Source: Chara braunii
Taxonomy: Eukaryota > Streptophyta > Charophyceae > Charales > Characeae
NCBI GenBank assembly: GCA_003427395.1
Contig: BFEA01000001.1
Span: 77,926 to 113,905 of the forward strand
Reading direction: 5' to 3'
DNA: 35,980 nt
Shown: in pieces, positions 9,525 through 19,143 of the stretch
Position numbering within the stretch: position 1 is the first letter of the stretch
How the letters are laid out: each line of letters begins with the position of its first letter
Notes under the pieces: model-generated
The model's database searches: none
What the model was told of the DNA's origin: nothing
What the model saw: only the letters and a program-made list of their open reading frames with translations
Position numbers and translations under genes: made by a program

Positions 9525-9567
9525 AAGAAGAAGAAGAAGAAGAAGAAGAAGAAGAAGAAGAAGAAGA
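9525..9567. repeat. (GAA)n microsatellite
   Basis: AAG/GAA trinucleotide run about 100 bp outside the right LTR of element A. Confidence 0.95.
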
Positions 9568-9717
9568 TGTACACCAGCAAGACCAATGACAATTCCCCCT
9601 TCTCTCTCCACCTTCCTCCTCCTCCTCTTCGACAATCTTATTCTTCTCCCAATAATAATAATAACAATGAATGGATGAACCAAAATCAATATCCGAAGTT
9701 CCCTCTTACTGCTGACT

Positions 9718-9718
9718 C

Positions 9719-9759
<41 letters not shown>
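9718..9759. repeat. (CAA)n microsatellite
   Basis: Perfect CAA run; produces a poly-Thr or poly-Gln frame with no gene context. Confidence 0.95.
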
Positions 9760-9837
9760 GTCCACCATAGCTATGGCTTCCCTCCTTCTGCCTCCTCTCA
9801 CATGCATAGGCTATGGCGGACTACTAAGGGCCCTGCC

Positions 9838-9919
9838 CTCCTGTCCAAAGGACAACCCAAAGCAGCTATGGCGCTGCACTCCTGTCCAAAGGACAACCCA
9901 AAGCAGCTATGCCACTGTA
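9838..9919. repeat. 41-bp tandem duplication
   Basis: The segment starting TCCTGTCCAAAGGACAACCC at 9839 recurs at 9880. Each copy contains a small inverted repeat (GTCCAAAGGAC) and ends in AAGCAGCTATG. The first copy carries the full GCTATGGC octamer and the second reads GCTATGCC. Confidence 0.9.
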
Positions 9920-11015
9920 AGCCGCCATGCCTGACTCTGCCTCGAGCTTCCTTGGTGCGGCACTACCCCAACTGGGGCCTTCCAGATGCAGCGCCCAACA
10001 AGGTAATGAAGACGGTGTCTACCATAGCCAGGTAGGTGCCTCGCCACTCTCCTCCTTCGCCCCCTTCTTCCTCCTCCTCAAGCTGGGCTGCTCGCCATAG
10101 CCAGGCTGAGTGCCAGCTGCCCTTCACCTCCAAGCAGCGCTGTATCAACCCAGCGCTGTGCTCCAGCAGCATGTCGCCAATCCTTGCATACCGCAAATGA
10201 GGAGGAGCTACTTGCTCCTCCCGAAGATATAGCGGCCTACTGGCCTCTTGGGCGGTGACTTCCTAGGCCGAGCGGCCTCCCAGCAACAGGTACCTCCTCC
10301 CTTTCGGAGGGAAACATCATTGCAGGCTCTGCTATCCTCCGGACAGGCCTTAGACCCGAGCTACTTGGACTGGTACCGGCCTACCTCTAGCCTACCGCTA
10401 CTGGGCCTCTAAAAATGCCAATTTTTTGTCTTCTTCTGCTCGGCCTCCAGTACCCGACGCTTCTACCACTACTTCAGTGGTACCGGCCTACCTGCTACTT
10501 GAGTGTCTTTCCCCTCTGCTCTAAGTGTCGCGGGCCTACCCCCCGCTACTCGAGTGTTTTCCCCTGCAACCCTCAAAGTCACGGCCACAGGTAAGTACCA
10601 GCCCTGCAGGGCCTTTCAACCAACAAGTACCCTTGCGGGTCATACACACACTCAGCCGACAAGCACTCAGACAGGCATGCAAACCAGCAGGCACGCACAC
10701 ACACACAGACATGGAAATCACTGTAGAATGCGGGAATTTCAGCAAGGCATTCATTCCAACGGCAAATCCCAGAGATCAGCAGTGTTCTCAGTCTGTGTTT
10801 TTGGCGGGTCATTACATTACTATCACTACACGTCAAATCTTTAGTGCTTTCAAGCGCTTGCAAGAGAGCACTTTTTCAAAGTAGTGATGCGCCGCAGCCT
10901 TGGTGTCATGAGTAGAAACACATGCTGACTACTGAATAGGCCACTGGCCCGAAATTCGGAGGAGCTGATAAGAAACCCGAGAAAAACCTGTGGGAACCTT
11001 TTAGCTCGTCGAGTT

Positions 11016-11978
11016 ATGAGCGCCTTTGAAAAGCAAGATAGCCTTTACGAGTTTTACGCGTCTATTCAAGGGATGACGGGCTACTATCGTCCGTTTGTTA
11101 AGAACTACAGTACTATAGCTTCCCCATTAACAAATCTAACACGACTTGACACCCGTTGGGAGTGGACTAAAAAGTGTGAGGCGGCCTTCAGGAAACTGAA
11201 GCATGCTCTGACCCACTATGAAGTCCTCAAACTTCCTGATCCTGATAAACCTTTTGTAGTGACCACAGACGCCAGCCAATATGGCATAGGCGCGGTCCTT
11301 GCCCAAATGTAGGGGCCAAAGTTGAGACCAATTGAGTATATGAGTAAGAAGATGCCATTTCAAAAGCTAGCAAAGTCCACGTATGAGCGTGAGCTCTATG
11401 CCCTATATAGAGCGCTGGTTCATTGGAGACGTTATCTCCTAGGAAGATTCTTCTACGTGAGATCTGACCATGCGACCTTGCGCTGGATCAAGACACAGCC
11501 CGAGCTCTCTGATGCACTCAAACCATGGATACAACTGATAGACATGTATGACTATCAACTTGATCCAATCAAGGGAGAGTACAACAAAGTGGCTGATGCA
11601 TTATCTCGTCGGGCAGATTATCTGGGCACGTTAGTTACTGAATTTGGCATATCTAACGATCTAACTCGATCTTTGGTGGAGGCCTATCAGCAAGATGCAG
11701 TTATGTCTGAAATCATCCGTAAATTTCAAGCAAAGGACAAAGTAACTTTGGATGAATTTACGATGGTAGACAGCTTGCTGTTTCTTGAGAAGGCTGGGAA
11801 TAAAAGACTGTGTGTGCCTAAAAGAGAGTCTTTACGTAGTTTATTTATAGGTGAGTGTCATGATGCAACTGGTCATTTTGGTTATAAAAAGACTTCAGGT
11901 AACTTGGTGCAAAAATTTTGGTGGCCCACTATGATGCAAGATGCAAAGAAGTACGGTTTGCCAAAGGGACAAACCTAG
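11016..11978 (+). pseudogene. RT end, RNase H and integrase zinc-binding region, element B
   Basis: The segment GMTGYYRPFVKNYSTIASPL is the thumb/connection region at the end of gypsy RT. PFVVTTDASQYGIGAVLAQ opens RNase H and is cut by TAG at 11310-11312. The same frame resumes with RPIEYMSKKMP, YERELYALYRAL, FFYVRSDHATLRWIKTQPEL and VADALSRRADYLG. ECHDATGHFGYKK is the first half of the integrase HHCC zinc-binding site. A frameshift near 11955 cuts the pair of zinc-binding Cys residues from it. Upstream of 11016 no RT palm or YXDD motif exists, so truncation removed the catalytic part. Confidence 0.88.
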
Positions 11979-12516
11979 GACTCAGGTTCCACTTGGGCTC
12001 ATCAAGCCCTTGCCTATTCCTGAAGGACCTGGTCATACTACGTCCATGGATTTCATGGATACTCTTGTGACCAGCAAGTCTGGAAAAAGGCACATCTTCG
12101 TGATAGTGGACCGCTTTTCTAAGTATGCAAGACTTATCACTATGCCAGAAACTGTTAAAAATGACTATGTCATCAAACTGTTTCTGGATAACTGGGTCAG
12201 GGATTTTGGACTACCTACGTCAATAGTAAGTGATAGGGATGTAAGATTTACCAGCGAACTGTGGCAGGCGACAGCTGAGCAGATGGGAACCAAGCTGCAA
12301 ATGACGTCAGGGAATCACCCTGAGCCAAATGGCCACACAAAACAGATGAACCGGATAGTACAGCACCTGCTTCGGCATTATTTTAAGCCAAGTCAGGATG
12401 ACTGGGACGAGAAGTTACCTCTCGTCGCCAGCCTGTACAACAATGTTGTGCACAGTACTATTGGCATGACCCCCAACCAGCTGCACCTTGGTTGGAAGCC
12501 CAGAACTGCACTTTGA
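11941..12516 (+). pseudogene. Integrase core of element B with catalytic Glu replaced by Lys
   Basis: The core has TTSMDFMDT with the first Asp and VSDRDVRFTSELW with the second. The third catalytic position, which is Glu in GQTEQMN of elements A and C, here reads NGHTKQMN, that is Lys. By analogy with the D,D-35-E family this substitution should abolish strand transfer. The frame is open for 191 codons but lacks the zinc-binding N-terminus (frameshift near 11955) and is shifted again near 12500. The Glu-to-Lys difference is read directly from the translation; loss of activity is inferred from the family. Confidence 0.85.
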
Positions 12517-13178
12517 CTTTCTGCTACCAGAAAGGCAACCCACCGCAGCAACTGGCGGCATAGAGTTTGCTGTCAATTATGAACAGATGTTGCAGCAGGC
12601 CGTCGAACATATTAGAAAGTCTCAGGATGCTATGATCGCCTTTGAGAATAAACATAGACGGCCCTCTAACTTTCAGGTAGGAGATAGAGTCAGGGTAAAC
12701 TCATCTCAACTAGGCCAAGAGTTGGGAATTTCACGTAAACTGATGCCACAGTACTTTGGGCGCTCGGAGATCTTGGACGCTGGGAGATCTTTTAGACATT
12801 GTAGGGGATCAACCGGATGGGCCTTCATACATGATTCGCATTCCTGCACACTTGCGTACTTACCCTGTTTTCCATGCATCCAAGTTAGCACCTGTCACTG
12901 CCACAGATCAGTTTCCCTCCAGGAGATCAATGCTGCCCCCAACCATGGACGGACACGTAGATACCGATGACATCATCGAGCACAAGCTGATGCCTGTGCC
13001 CAAACCTCCAGGAAGGGGACGACCGCCAAAGCCACAGATACAATGCCGAGTGCGGTTCAGACATCACATTGATCCTCAAGAAGACCGGTGGTTCACAAGA
13101 GAAGAATTAATGAAGACTGCTCCCCAAATTATCTCAAGTTACGAAAGAAACCTGAAAGGGAAGCAGCCTGTTACATAA
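12488..13178 (+). pseudogene. Integrase C-terminus and chromodomain of element B (frameshifted)
   Basis: The first part (to about 12780) holds VNYEQMLQQAVEHIRKSQDA and NFQVGDRVRVNSS, the linker and GPY/F-like module following the integrase core. After a frameshift near 12780 the second frame carries FHASKLAPV and PSRRSMLPP. The chromodomain-like end contains RGRPPKPQIQCRVRF and EDRWFTREELMKTAPQII, and stops with TAA at 13176-13178. The stop lies 22 bp before the polypurine tract, as expected for the end of pol. Confidence 0.83.
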
Positions 13179-13200
13179 GGACTTCTCATAGGACTATCGA

Positions 13201-13217
13201 AGAAAAGGAGGAGGGAA
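13201..13217 (+). other. Polypurine tract of element B
   Basis: AGAAAAGGAGGAGGGAA is all purine and is followed directly by TG, the expected first bases of a 3' LTR. Position after the chromodomain stop supports it. Confidence 0.75.
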
Positions 13218-13875
13218 TGCGAGGATCTGGGTCCTTGTGAGGCCTGAGTGGCCCCTGCTGCAAATGTGCCCGCCCTAAGTGAAGGCGGGCCTAACAAATC
13301 ACGAAAGGCCCTAAGCTGTCAAATTCGTATTTGGGGTCCAGGCAGTTTCGTCGCGCCAGTTGGTTGAAGGGAACACAGGCCGAGCAGCGAGGAAAATGCC
13401 AAGGCCTTCTAGGCCTTTCCCGAAAGCACAGGCCCTGGGCGAGATTCGCAGCCTCGTACACAGACAGTTAAGAGGCCCAACCGAATGAGGCCCAGCAGCT
13501 GCACCAAAGGCGCAGCATCCTGGGGCCTACCGGAAGCCAGTCCAGCCAGGCTGCCATACAAGGCAGGCTCTTTCCATATAGGGAAGAGCTCGCTGCCTGG
13601 CGGGGCATTCGGGCACTCGCATGCTGGCTGCAGCGCTGCTGGAGCTGAAGCTCGTGGGCTGCTGCTAGCGCTGAGAGGCGAGGTGCAAGCACGTGCGGTC
13701 GTGCAAGGAGGAGGGCGCTGCTGAGGGCAGCGCCATAGCCCAGCCTCCATAGCTGGCAGGCTTGGATGTACAGTGAGGCGCAGGGGTGGTCTTCGGGTGT
13801 ACAAAAGGGAAGACGTGGGAGAGAGACAAGGGAGAGGGAGAAGGATGATGATGATGATGATGTGAGGGCGCATAC

Positions 13876-13950
13876 CTGGTATTGGCGATGGTCTGCATGG
13901 GCGACAACTTCAAGTACTTCGGAGGCTGCTGACGTCAACAGTTGCATTGT
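13876..13950 (-). other. Candidate exon (weak)
   Basis: The minus-strand frame from an ATG reads SAASEVLEVVAHADHRQYQ and then meets a good 5' splice site, CAG/GTATGC, in phase 0. The composition resembles a real protein more than the surrounding frames do. No family is recognised, the acceptor is not evident, and expression data would be required. It may belong to the minus-strand host gene seen to the right. Confidence 0.2.
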
Positions 13951-14334
13951 CAATTAGTAGGCTAGTAGTAGCTGTGTAGGGAGTAGGCTGGGCGCCGAGC
14001 GCCAAGTAGGGAGATAGGGCCTGGATACATATGTTGGTGGTGGCCAGAGCAAGCTCTCATTGACATTGGTTTTCAGCGCTACGATTCTCTATTGTTGTCA
14101 TATTGGTGCAATGCTGCTTTCTGAACACTGTGATACGATCTGGCTTTCAATGTGATTGTGCAATCTGAATATTGTCATCTCGCTATTGTTCACTTTCCTT
14201 GCCACAAAAGGCACTAGCAATATGAAAACAAAAAGGGAAAAAAAAAAAAAAAGGCACTGGAAAAACAAAACGGGCCTGTCAGAACTGCGCATTGAAAGAA
14301 CACTCATGACAGTCATAAGGTGAATGGATCTTAC

Positions 14335-14449
14335 CTGGTGCAGGTCCCACTAGCAAAGAGGATTGGATTGAATTCCTGAATCTGGACTTGTTTGAGGACA
14401 GATGCAGAAAACCGTGACTGATCTGCTTTTCTGCATCTTCGCCAAGAAC
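14335..14449 (-). other. Candidate exon (weak)
   Basis: The minus strand, after a TAG that could be an acceptor, reads VLGEDAEKQISHGFLHLSSN and continues open to a canonical donor, CCAG/GTAAGA. The upstream polypyrimidine tract is poor. No family is recognised. Confidence 0.2.
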
Positions 14450-14486
14450 CTATCCAGATTCAGGTTCTTAATCCGATCCACTTTGC

Positions 14487-14553
14487 GAGTGGGGCATAGC
14501 CCCTGATATCGTTTGTATGCATACATTTACGTGATTCAGAACTCGTACAAGGG

Positions 14554-14610
<57 letters not shown>

Positions 14611-14671
14611 GGGACATAGCCCCTGATATCGTTTGTATGCATACATTTACGTGATTCAGAACTCGTACAAG

Positions 14672-14703
<32 letters not shown>
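14487..14703. repeat. 120-bp tandem duplication ending in CA runs
   Basis: A unit starting GAGTGGGGCATAGCCCCTGA at 14487 recurs at 14607 as GAGTGGGACATAGCCCCTGA. Each is followed by the same unique segment (ATCGTTTGTATGCATACATT...) and then a CA microsatellite (14555-14606 and 14673-14703). The first unit begins GGGGCATAGCCCC, a small inverted repeat. Confidence 0.93.
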
Positions 14704-14705
<2 letters not shown>

Positions 14706-15270
14706 CTCCACACACACAAATTTCTTGTGGCTGCTGCTGATGAGTGTGGCCCTCAAAAGATGAGGGGAGGGGTGGGGTGCACTGCCCCTTTTTTTTTTTT
14801 TTACCCCCATTTTTTGGCCGTGCGCCGCATCACGTGTGTGCAGGCATGTGCATGCGGTGTGCGCACATGTGATGTGCAGCAAGTATGGTTAAGAGTAGTA
14901 TACACCCCGAAACTCGTGGCATGTGATAAAAGATGCACACGTGGAAGTCTGATGGCTGTAGCGATTCTTGGTGATTTCTTCCCATAATAGTGTATGCTGC
15001 ATTCGTTTGATATAACACAGAACACAACACATAAATATACGATTACAGCGAATCGAACCAACTACATGAGGGTTCATTATCACAGTGAACGTAGTAGGTC
15101 CACGGCCGATGCAACAATCGGGTCATAGCTACCCTTCTGCCTCCTGCTCAGGTAACTTTCTCAGCCATTGTCCACGCATAAACAGTCTTCGACACAACAC
15201 GTAGAGATTCAACACAGAGGAAACGAGTTGCACACGTTTTCCCAACGGATGTGGGCAAGGATGTGTGTGC

Positions 15271-15271
<1 letters not shown>

Positions 15272-15343
<72 letters not shown>
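15272..15343. repeat. (GA)n microsatellite
   Basis: Near-perfect GA dinucleotide run of about 70 bases. Confidence 0.95.
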
Positions 15344-15346
<3 letters not shown>

Positions 15347-15563
15347 AGCGGGGAAGGGGGGCGGTATGAGGTAGAGGCCATAGCCTACTGACAGAGAGAA
15401 GCTTACATGAGACTTGCCTGCTAGTCATCGCGACAGAGGGAAGAGAGAGCACTGCTACAGAAAGACCGCATTGCCATATGTGGTGTGGATATTGGTTATG
15501 CTGTAACATTGTGCTCCAGCTACTGGATGCGGGGATGCATCTAACCACCAGTAGATGATAGAT

Positions 15564-15601
15564 TCATGATATTGTGAGGTGGTGATTAGGAGGAAGAATA
15601 C
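15564..15601 (-). CDS. Possible terminal exon of the host gene
   Basis: The minus strand has a strong pyrimidine-rich acceptor (CTTCTCCCTCTTCTATCCGCAG) ending just before 15601. The phase left by the exon at 15867-16204 would give about a dozen codons and then a TGA at 15564-15566. The acceptor is good but the exon is tiny and carries no recognisable motif. Alternative splicing to more distant exons is equally possible. Confidence 0.3.
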
Positions 15602-15866
15602 CTGCGGATAGAAGAGGGAGAAGAGACAAGAACTGATTATTTTCTGGAACTGTCTTCTTCTTATCGCTCTCCTTCTTCTTGTTGACTTTTTCGTTTGACA
15701 CTGTTGCTAGTCCTTGCTGATTTGTCATTCATCTGAGATTTACGAGTACATGCACGATGATACCATGTGCTCTTCACAAATTCAGTTTGTTACAAGAGGA
15801 TGTATTCCATGCTCCAAGAGTGCCATTTGAGATGAGAGACATACAGTTGTGGAGCTCACAGCTTAC

Positions 15867-16204
15867 CATTCACAGTCGCAGAGACCATTCGATCTTGCTC
15901 CTGCTGCATTGCTGTCCCTCCCAAACTGGAACGACCACATGAATTCTGGACCCAATCTGGCAGAGTGCCCGCAGCAGTGATATTTAATGGCCTCGGCATC
16001 ACCTGCCCGGTTGTGACATCATGGAAAGTAGGCGTGCCATCATGCTCGACGATGTCTTTAGGGTTAGCATATGCTAAATCCTTATACGTTTCATAAATTG
16101 GCTGACAAGCAGAGACACATGCAGGCAACCAGCAGCCGCCACGTTCCAGAACCGTTAGAGGAAGCGAAGTCATGTGCATGGAACCAATTGCGTCAACACA
16201 TCTA
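15867..16204 (-). CDS. Probable host-gene exon, function unrecognised
   Basis: The minus strand has a 338-bp open stretch between an acceptor (TTTATTGCAG, ending at 16205) and a canonical donor (AATG/GTAAGC, at 15866). It reads in a protein-like way: VDAIGSMHMTSLPLTVLERG, then CQPIYETYKDLAYANPKDIV and FHDVTTGQVMPRPLNITAAG. I cannot name the family and see no catalytic motif. The start is in phase 2 (one base completes a split codon) and the end in phase 1. The acceptor AG belongs to the CTGCA target-site duplication of element C, so that element interrupts the preceding intron exactly at its 3' end. The flank beyond the other end of C restores a T-rich intron end, which supports a real exon. 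Confidence 0.55.
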
Positions 16205-16209
16205 CTGCA
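16205..16209. other. Target-site duplication of element C (left)
   Basis: CTGCA directly before the left LTR, identical to 34459-34463 after the right LTR. Five base pairs is the usual length for Ty3/gypsy insertions. Confidence 0.9.
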
Positions 16210-16385
16210 ATAAATCCAGTCAGATAGAAAGCTCTTCAATGTCGAGAAACAGTATGTCTCAGCGCAGATACAATGTCTAGTTGTACAAGTAATCAAGTAG
16301 CCCAATGTCATGTCGCCAGAGAAGAGGCTGATAGGAGGGAGATGAGAGGGTGGAAGAGAAAGTGTACATCAGAGTAGCAGATAGA

Positions 16386-17514
16386 TGTTATGAACTTGGT
16401 TGTCTGGCGATTTTCTCGCCACTCACACACAGAGTATCTCACACACGCCCATACATGTACAAGACATAGGGGAGAGGAGACAGAGTCCAAACTGTACACA
16501 GACCAAGATAAGCAGCGGAATTCAACCATGCACAGATGGGGAGAAGACACACAGTGTTTTCTCACTCTCTGACAAACTCCCAACAACCAATCACAAGAAG
16601 ACACATGCGAGGATAACAATAGGATTCTCACTGATGATGAGCCAACTCAAACCAATGGTCCAATCATCGTTGCGGAGTTTATCTCAGCATCTCGCCACTC
16701 TCAGTACTCCACACACCACTCTCTCTCCTGCACCCAGTTAGTAGCGCAACACTGAATCTGCCTCCCAGAGGCCTGCGCCAACCATCCAGATGAAGAACAT
16801 GAATCGCGATGAAGTCTTCAGTGCCAATGAGTAACTCTGACAAAGAAGATGGCAGCTATGGCTGCCACACCACTGACGAGCCCTGACAGTCTCTGAGGAA
16901 CGAAGGGCGACAGTGGTCCACCCACATACGCTCAGTGAAGAGCCTCTGAACAGCCCAGCCAATCGCAGATACCCTCAGGGGTAGATGCGCAGAGGGTGCC
17001 CCAGCTGTGGCAAGCCTCAGGAGTCTGGCTCTGGTTGCCGTCCACAACGAAGGTCTTGGGGTGCCGCCTCAGAGAGTCGTCACCACCAACTCGCTTGGCT
17101 CCAAAACGCTGTATCGCGAAAATGAAAATCCAAAAGTCCCTACACTACAGGCTGAGTCTTATTTATAGACTAGCCTACTCTAGACCTAGACCTACTGGAC
17201 CGGTACCGCATCAGTTTGGCCTGCTCGGCCTGGGCCCTACCCGGCTATACGGCGTCTAGACCGTCTCTGCAGCCCAAGGCCCAGATGCACCTGCTGTCCT
17301 AGTGATAGCCCGGGTCTGCTAAGGGCAGTAACGGCTAAGGGGAACTCGGGCCTGCAATTTTCGTGTAAATTGCAGATATGTCCCTCACGAATTTCCCTCA
17401 GGACTTAACCGGCGGCTAGTCCCTGACACAAACAAAATTACAAATCTGACCCTAAGACGCGACTATACAACCTCGCAGTCAGATCTCGACAGCAGAAATC
17501 AGCAAGTCATTGCA
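16386..17514 (+). mobile_element. Insert E: solo-LTR-like insertion in C's 3' LTR
   Basis: The intact right LTR of C reads GCAGATAGATCTCCC (33590-33604 region). The left copy splits this as GCAGATAGA | insert | TAGATCTCCC, so the insert is flanked by TAGA (or ATAGA; one base is ambiguous). It starts TGTTATGAAC and ends CATTGCA, the TG...CA form of an LTR, with no coding domain. A TATA-like TTATTTATAG at 17159-17168 would suit a promoter in plus orientation. The simplest reading is a solo LTR left by LTR-LTR recombination. A non-autonomous element is the alternative. Confidence 0.75.
17159..17168 (+). promoter_or_regulatory. TATA-like box in insert E
   Basis: TTATTTATAG in the latter third of the insert, at a position plausible for a U3/R boundary. 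Not tested by any second copy in the window. Confidence 0.35.
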
Positions 17515-17860
17515 TAGATCTCCCTCACAAGCCCACTCCTCCTTCCGGCATCTCCAACTTCCATGTCATCAGACAGTCTCCTCTGACACACTCTGACAAT
17601 GAACAGACCTCCACGTGGCGCCTGCACAGCGCACACAACCTCTGAAGACGAATCAGCAATTGCGCAATATCGATCAAGACAGCAGACAGGTAAGCTTTCC
17701 ACAATCTCACAGCCCTGATCCTCCTCCTCGCCGGCGTCTCATCAATCTGGTAGACAATGTGGCAAGAGCCACGTCAGCAAAGTCAAGTATTCAGCTGGCG
17801 CCATAGACAGAGAAGGCGCCAGCCCAAAGCTTCAGCAGTCTCGCGTCGTCGTCAATGTCA

Positions 17861-17902
17861 AGCCAGCGTAGAGCCAGCGTCCAGCCAGCGTAGAGCCAGC
17901 AT
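17861..17902. repeat. 11-bp repeat array in 3' LTR of C
   Basis: AGCCAGCGT-type units begin at 17861, 17872, 17883 and 17894, exactly 11 bp apart (the last ends in AT). The matching array in the 5' LTR is at 33945-33995. Confidence 0.85.
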
Positions 17903-18419
17903 CAAGCAGCAAGTGCAAGACTGAATGTCTGTCAGCAGGGGCTGAGTCAATACGTAGTGTTGAATCCAGTTGACCAGCCTCTGGTCTCTCAGGTATGATG
18001 GCCCAGATTGTCTCGCAGCCAATGGCCGGGATCTTTACAGTTACAGATTCCCACTTGGACTTCATCCATGACAGATACCTGCAAACAGCCAAGTGTGTGT
18101 GTTTGATCGGCGGCCTGGACTGGGTCCATGTTGACTTTGATTCGTGAGCCTGAATTTCAGAGCTGCTGTTGACCTTTGACTTTCCACGGTCAACTGTTGC
18201 ACATTGGGCCTCTGAAGGCCAGTTTTAGGCCTTGCTTCGGGTACCCCACAATAGCAGGCCTTCGTTCAGGCTGTGTTCATGACTGGGGTGTGGCCGTTTG
18301 ACCCCTACCTCGGCCTTAGGCCAAAATGACGACCCTTAGCCACGACAGATGCATGATTTGAGCTGAGTTATTGCATTCCATCGGGCCCAATTTCGAGTTC
18401 CATCGCAGGAACTACTTCT

Positions 18420-19139
18420 TTAGGCTCGGTTTTCTTTTAACTCACGCTCATATGCAGTAGTAGGTAGAAGTTCTTTCATAGTGAGCCATCTTGCTTCGGA
18501 GATGGGTTGAGTCTTGAATGTTACCTTGTACTGCTTCTGCAGTCTTCCGCTGCCACCTGTGGAAAAATATCCATGTTCCAATATTCTTTCAACTTCATAG
18601 CCCCCATTCAAAGAGGGAGGAATCATGGATGACCGATTGGGAAGCTCGTGGCCTTCGACATAGGGTAGCAGTTTGGAAGCATGAAAGACAGGATATGTCA
18701 TGACGTGAGGGGGTACATCAATTCGATATGATGGGCCACCTGTGCCCCCTATCACCTTGAGAACTTCCTAGGGTCCGTAGTGGACATGTAGCAATTTATG
18801 AGACATTTTCTTTGAGGGAGAATTCTTTGGACTTTACCTAAACCAAATCTCCTTCTTGGAACTGAGATGGTCGACGACGCTTATTTGCTTGTTCGATCAT
18901 ATGTAGTTGGGCTTTCTGTATATTCTCCTTTACTTTAGCTATGTCCTGTTCATACAAAATTGCAAAGTCTCTGGTTCCTGGGGTAGCCGTTGGACTTGTT
19001 CCCAAGTCAATGAATCAATGGGACATTCGAGCTTGCAGTGCGTTAGGTGTTCTGCCAGTAACAGTTTGAACACTGTTGTTCTAGGCACTCGCAATCTTTG
19101 GTAAGTTCTCATCCCAGTCAAGTTGGTCGGGCCTTGCAT
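18420..19139 (-). pseudogene. Integrase C-terminus and chromodomain of element C
   Basis: The last block (18420-18755) contains GGPSYRIDVPPHV, FHASKLLPYVEG, NRSSMIPPSLNGGYEVERIL and the chromodomain-like GGSGRLQKQYKVTF and ARWLTMKELLP, ending with a stop at 18420-18422. The upstream part (18939-19139) is the degraded linker after the integrase core. It is in the same frame as the last block but shifted relative to the integrase core. The match to A and B at the FHASKL and Q-Y/C-KV/RV-F positions is clear. Confidence 0.8.
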
Positions 19140-19143
19140 ACAT

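Larger units (their letters stand above)
9425..11015. other. Non-coding flank between elements A and B
   Basis: No convincing gene. It contains (GAA)n, (CAA)n, a 41-bp tandem duplication, three GCTATGGC octamers (9770, 9810, 9865), and GGCC-rich DNA (10230-10620) with a GCCACAGGTAAGTACC string that also occurs near 505. CA-rich sequence lies at 10640-10720. Open frames across it are short and low in complexity. Confidence 0.5.
11016..13217 (+). mobile_element. Element B: 5'-truncated Ty3/gypsy fragment
   Basis: Plus-strand pol remnant that starts inside RT and runs through RNase H, integrase and chromodomain to a polypurine tract at 13201-13217. Gag, protease and the RT catalytic core are absent, and no upstream LTR or primer site is found. 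An in-frame TAG at 11310-11312 and three frameshifts (near 11955, 12500 and 12780) disable the rest. The domain order and motifs resemble elements A and C, but the DNA is clearly a separate family member on the opposite strand. A 3' LTR probably begins at 13218 (TGCGAGGATCTG); its end cannot be placed because no second copy is in the window. Confidence 0.88.
13218..15563. other. Mostly non-coding: presumed LTR remnant of B, then host sequence with simple repeats
   Basis: The GGCC-rich start probably belongs to B's 3' LTR. Further right are (GAT)n at 13845-13862, a poly-A run (14238-14252), the 120-bp duplication with CA runs, a poly-T run near 14790 and a (GA)n run. Apart from two weak exon candidates on the minus strand (13876-13950 and 14335-14449) I see no gene. 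Confidence 0.45.
16210..18375 (-). repeat. 3' LTR of element C, interrupted by insert E
   Basis: Homologous to 33413-34458 over its whole length apart from the extra 1.13 kb at about 16386-17514. It begins TGCAATAACTC on the element strand (18375) and ends GGATTTAT at 16210, next to CTGCA. Visual comparison with the partner gives roughly 5 percent differences. It includes an AGCCAGCGT array at 17861-17902. Confidence 0.92.

Noticed and set aside
13409-13953. Overlapping minus-strand frames of 154 and 161 codons
   Set aside because: Low-complexity His/Ser/Pro stretches from (GAT)n and GC-rich DNA; only the short 13876-13950 part, with a splice donor, merited mention.
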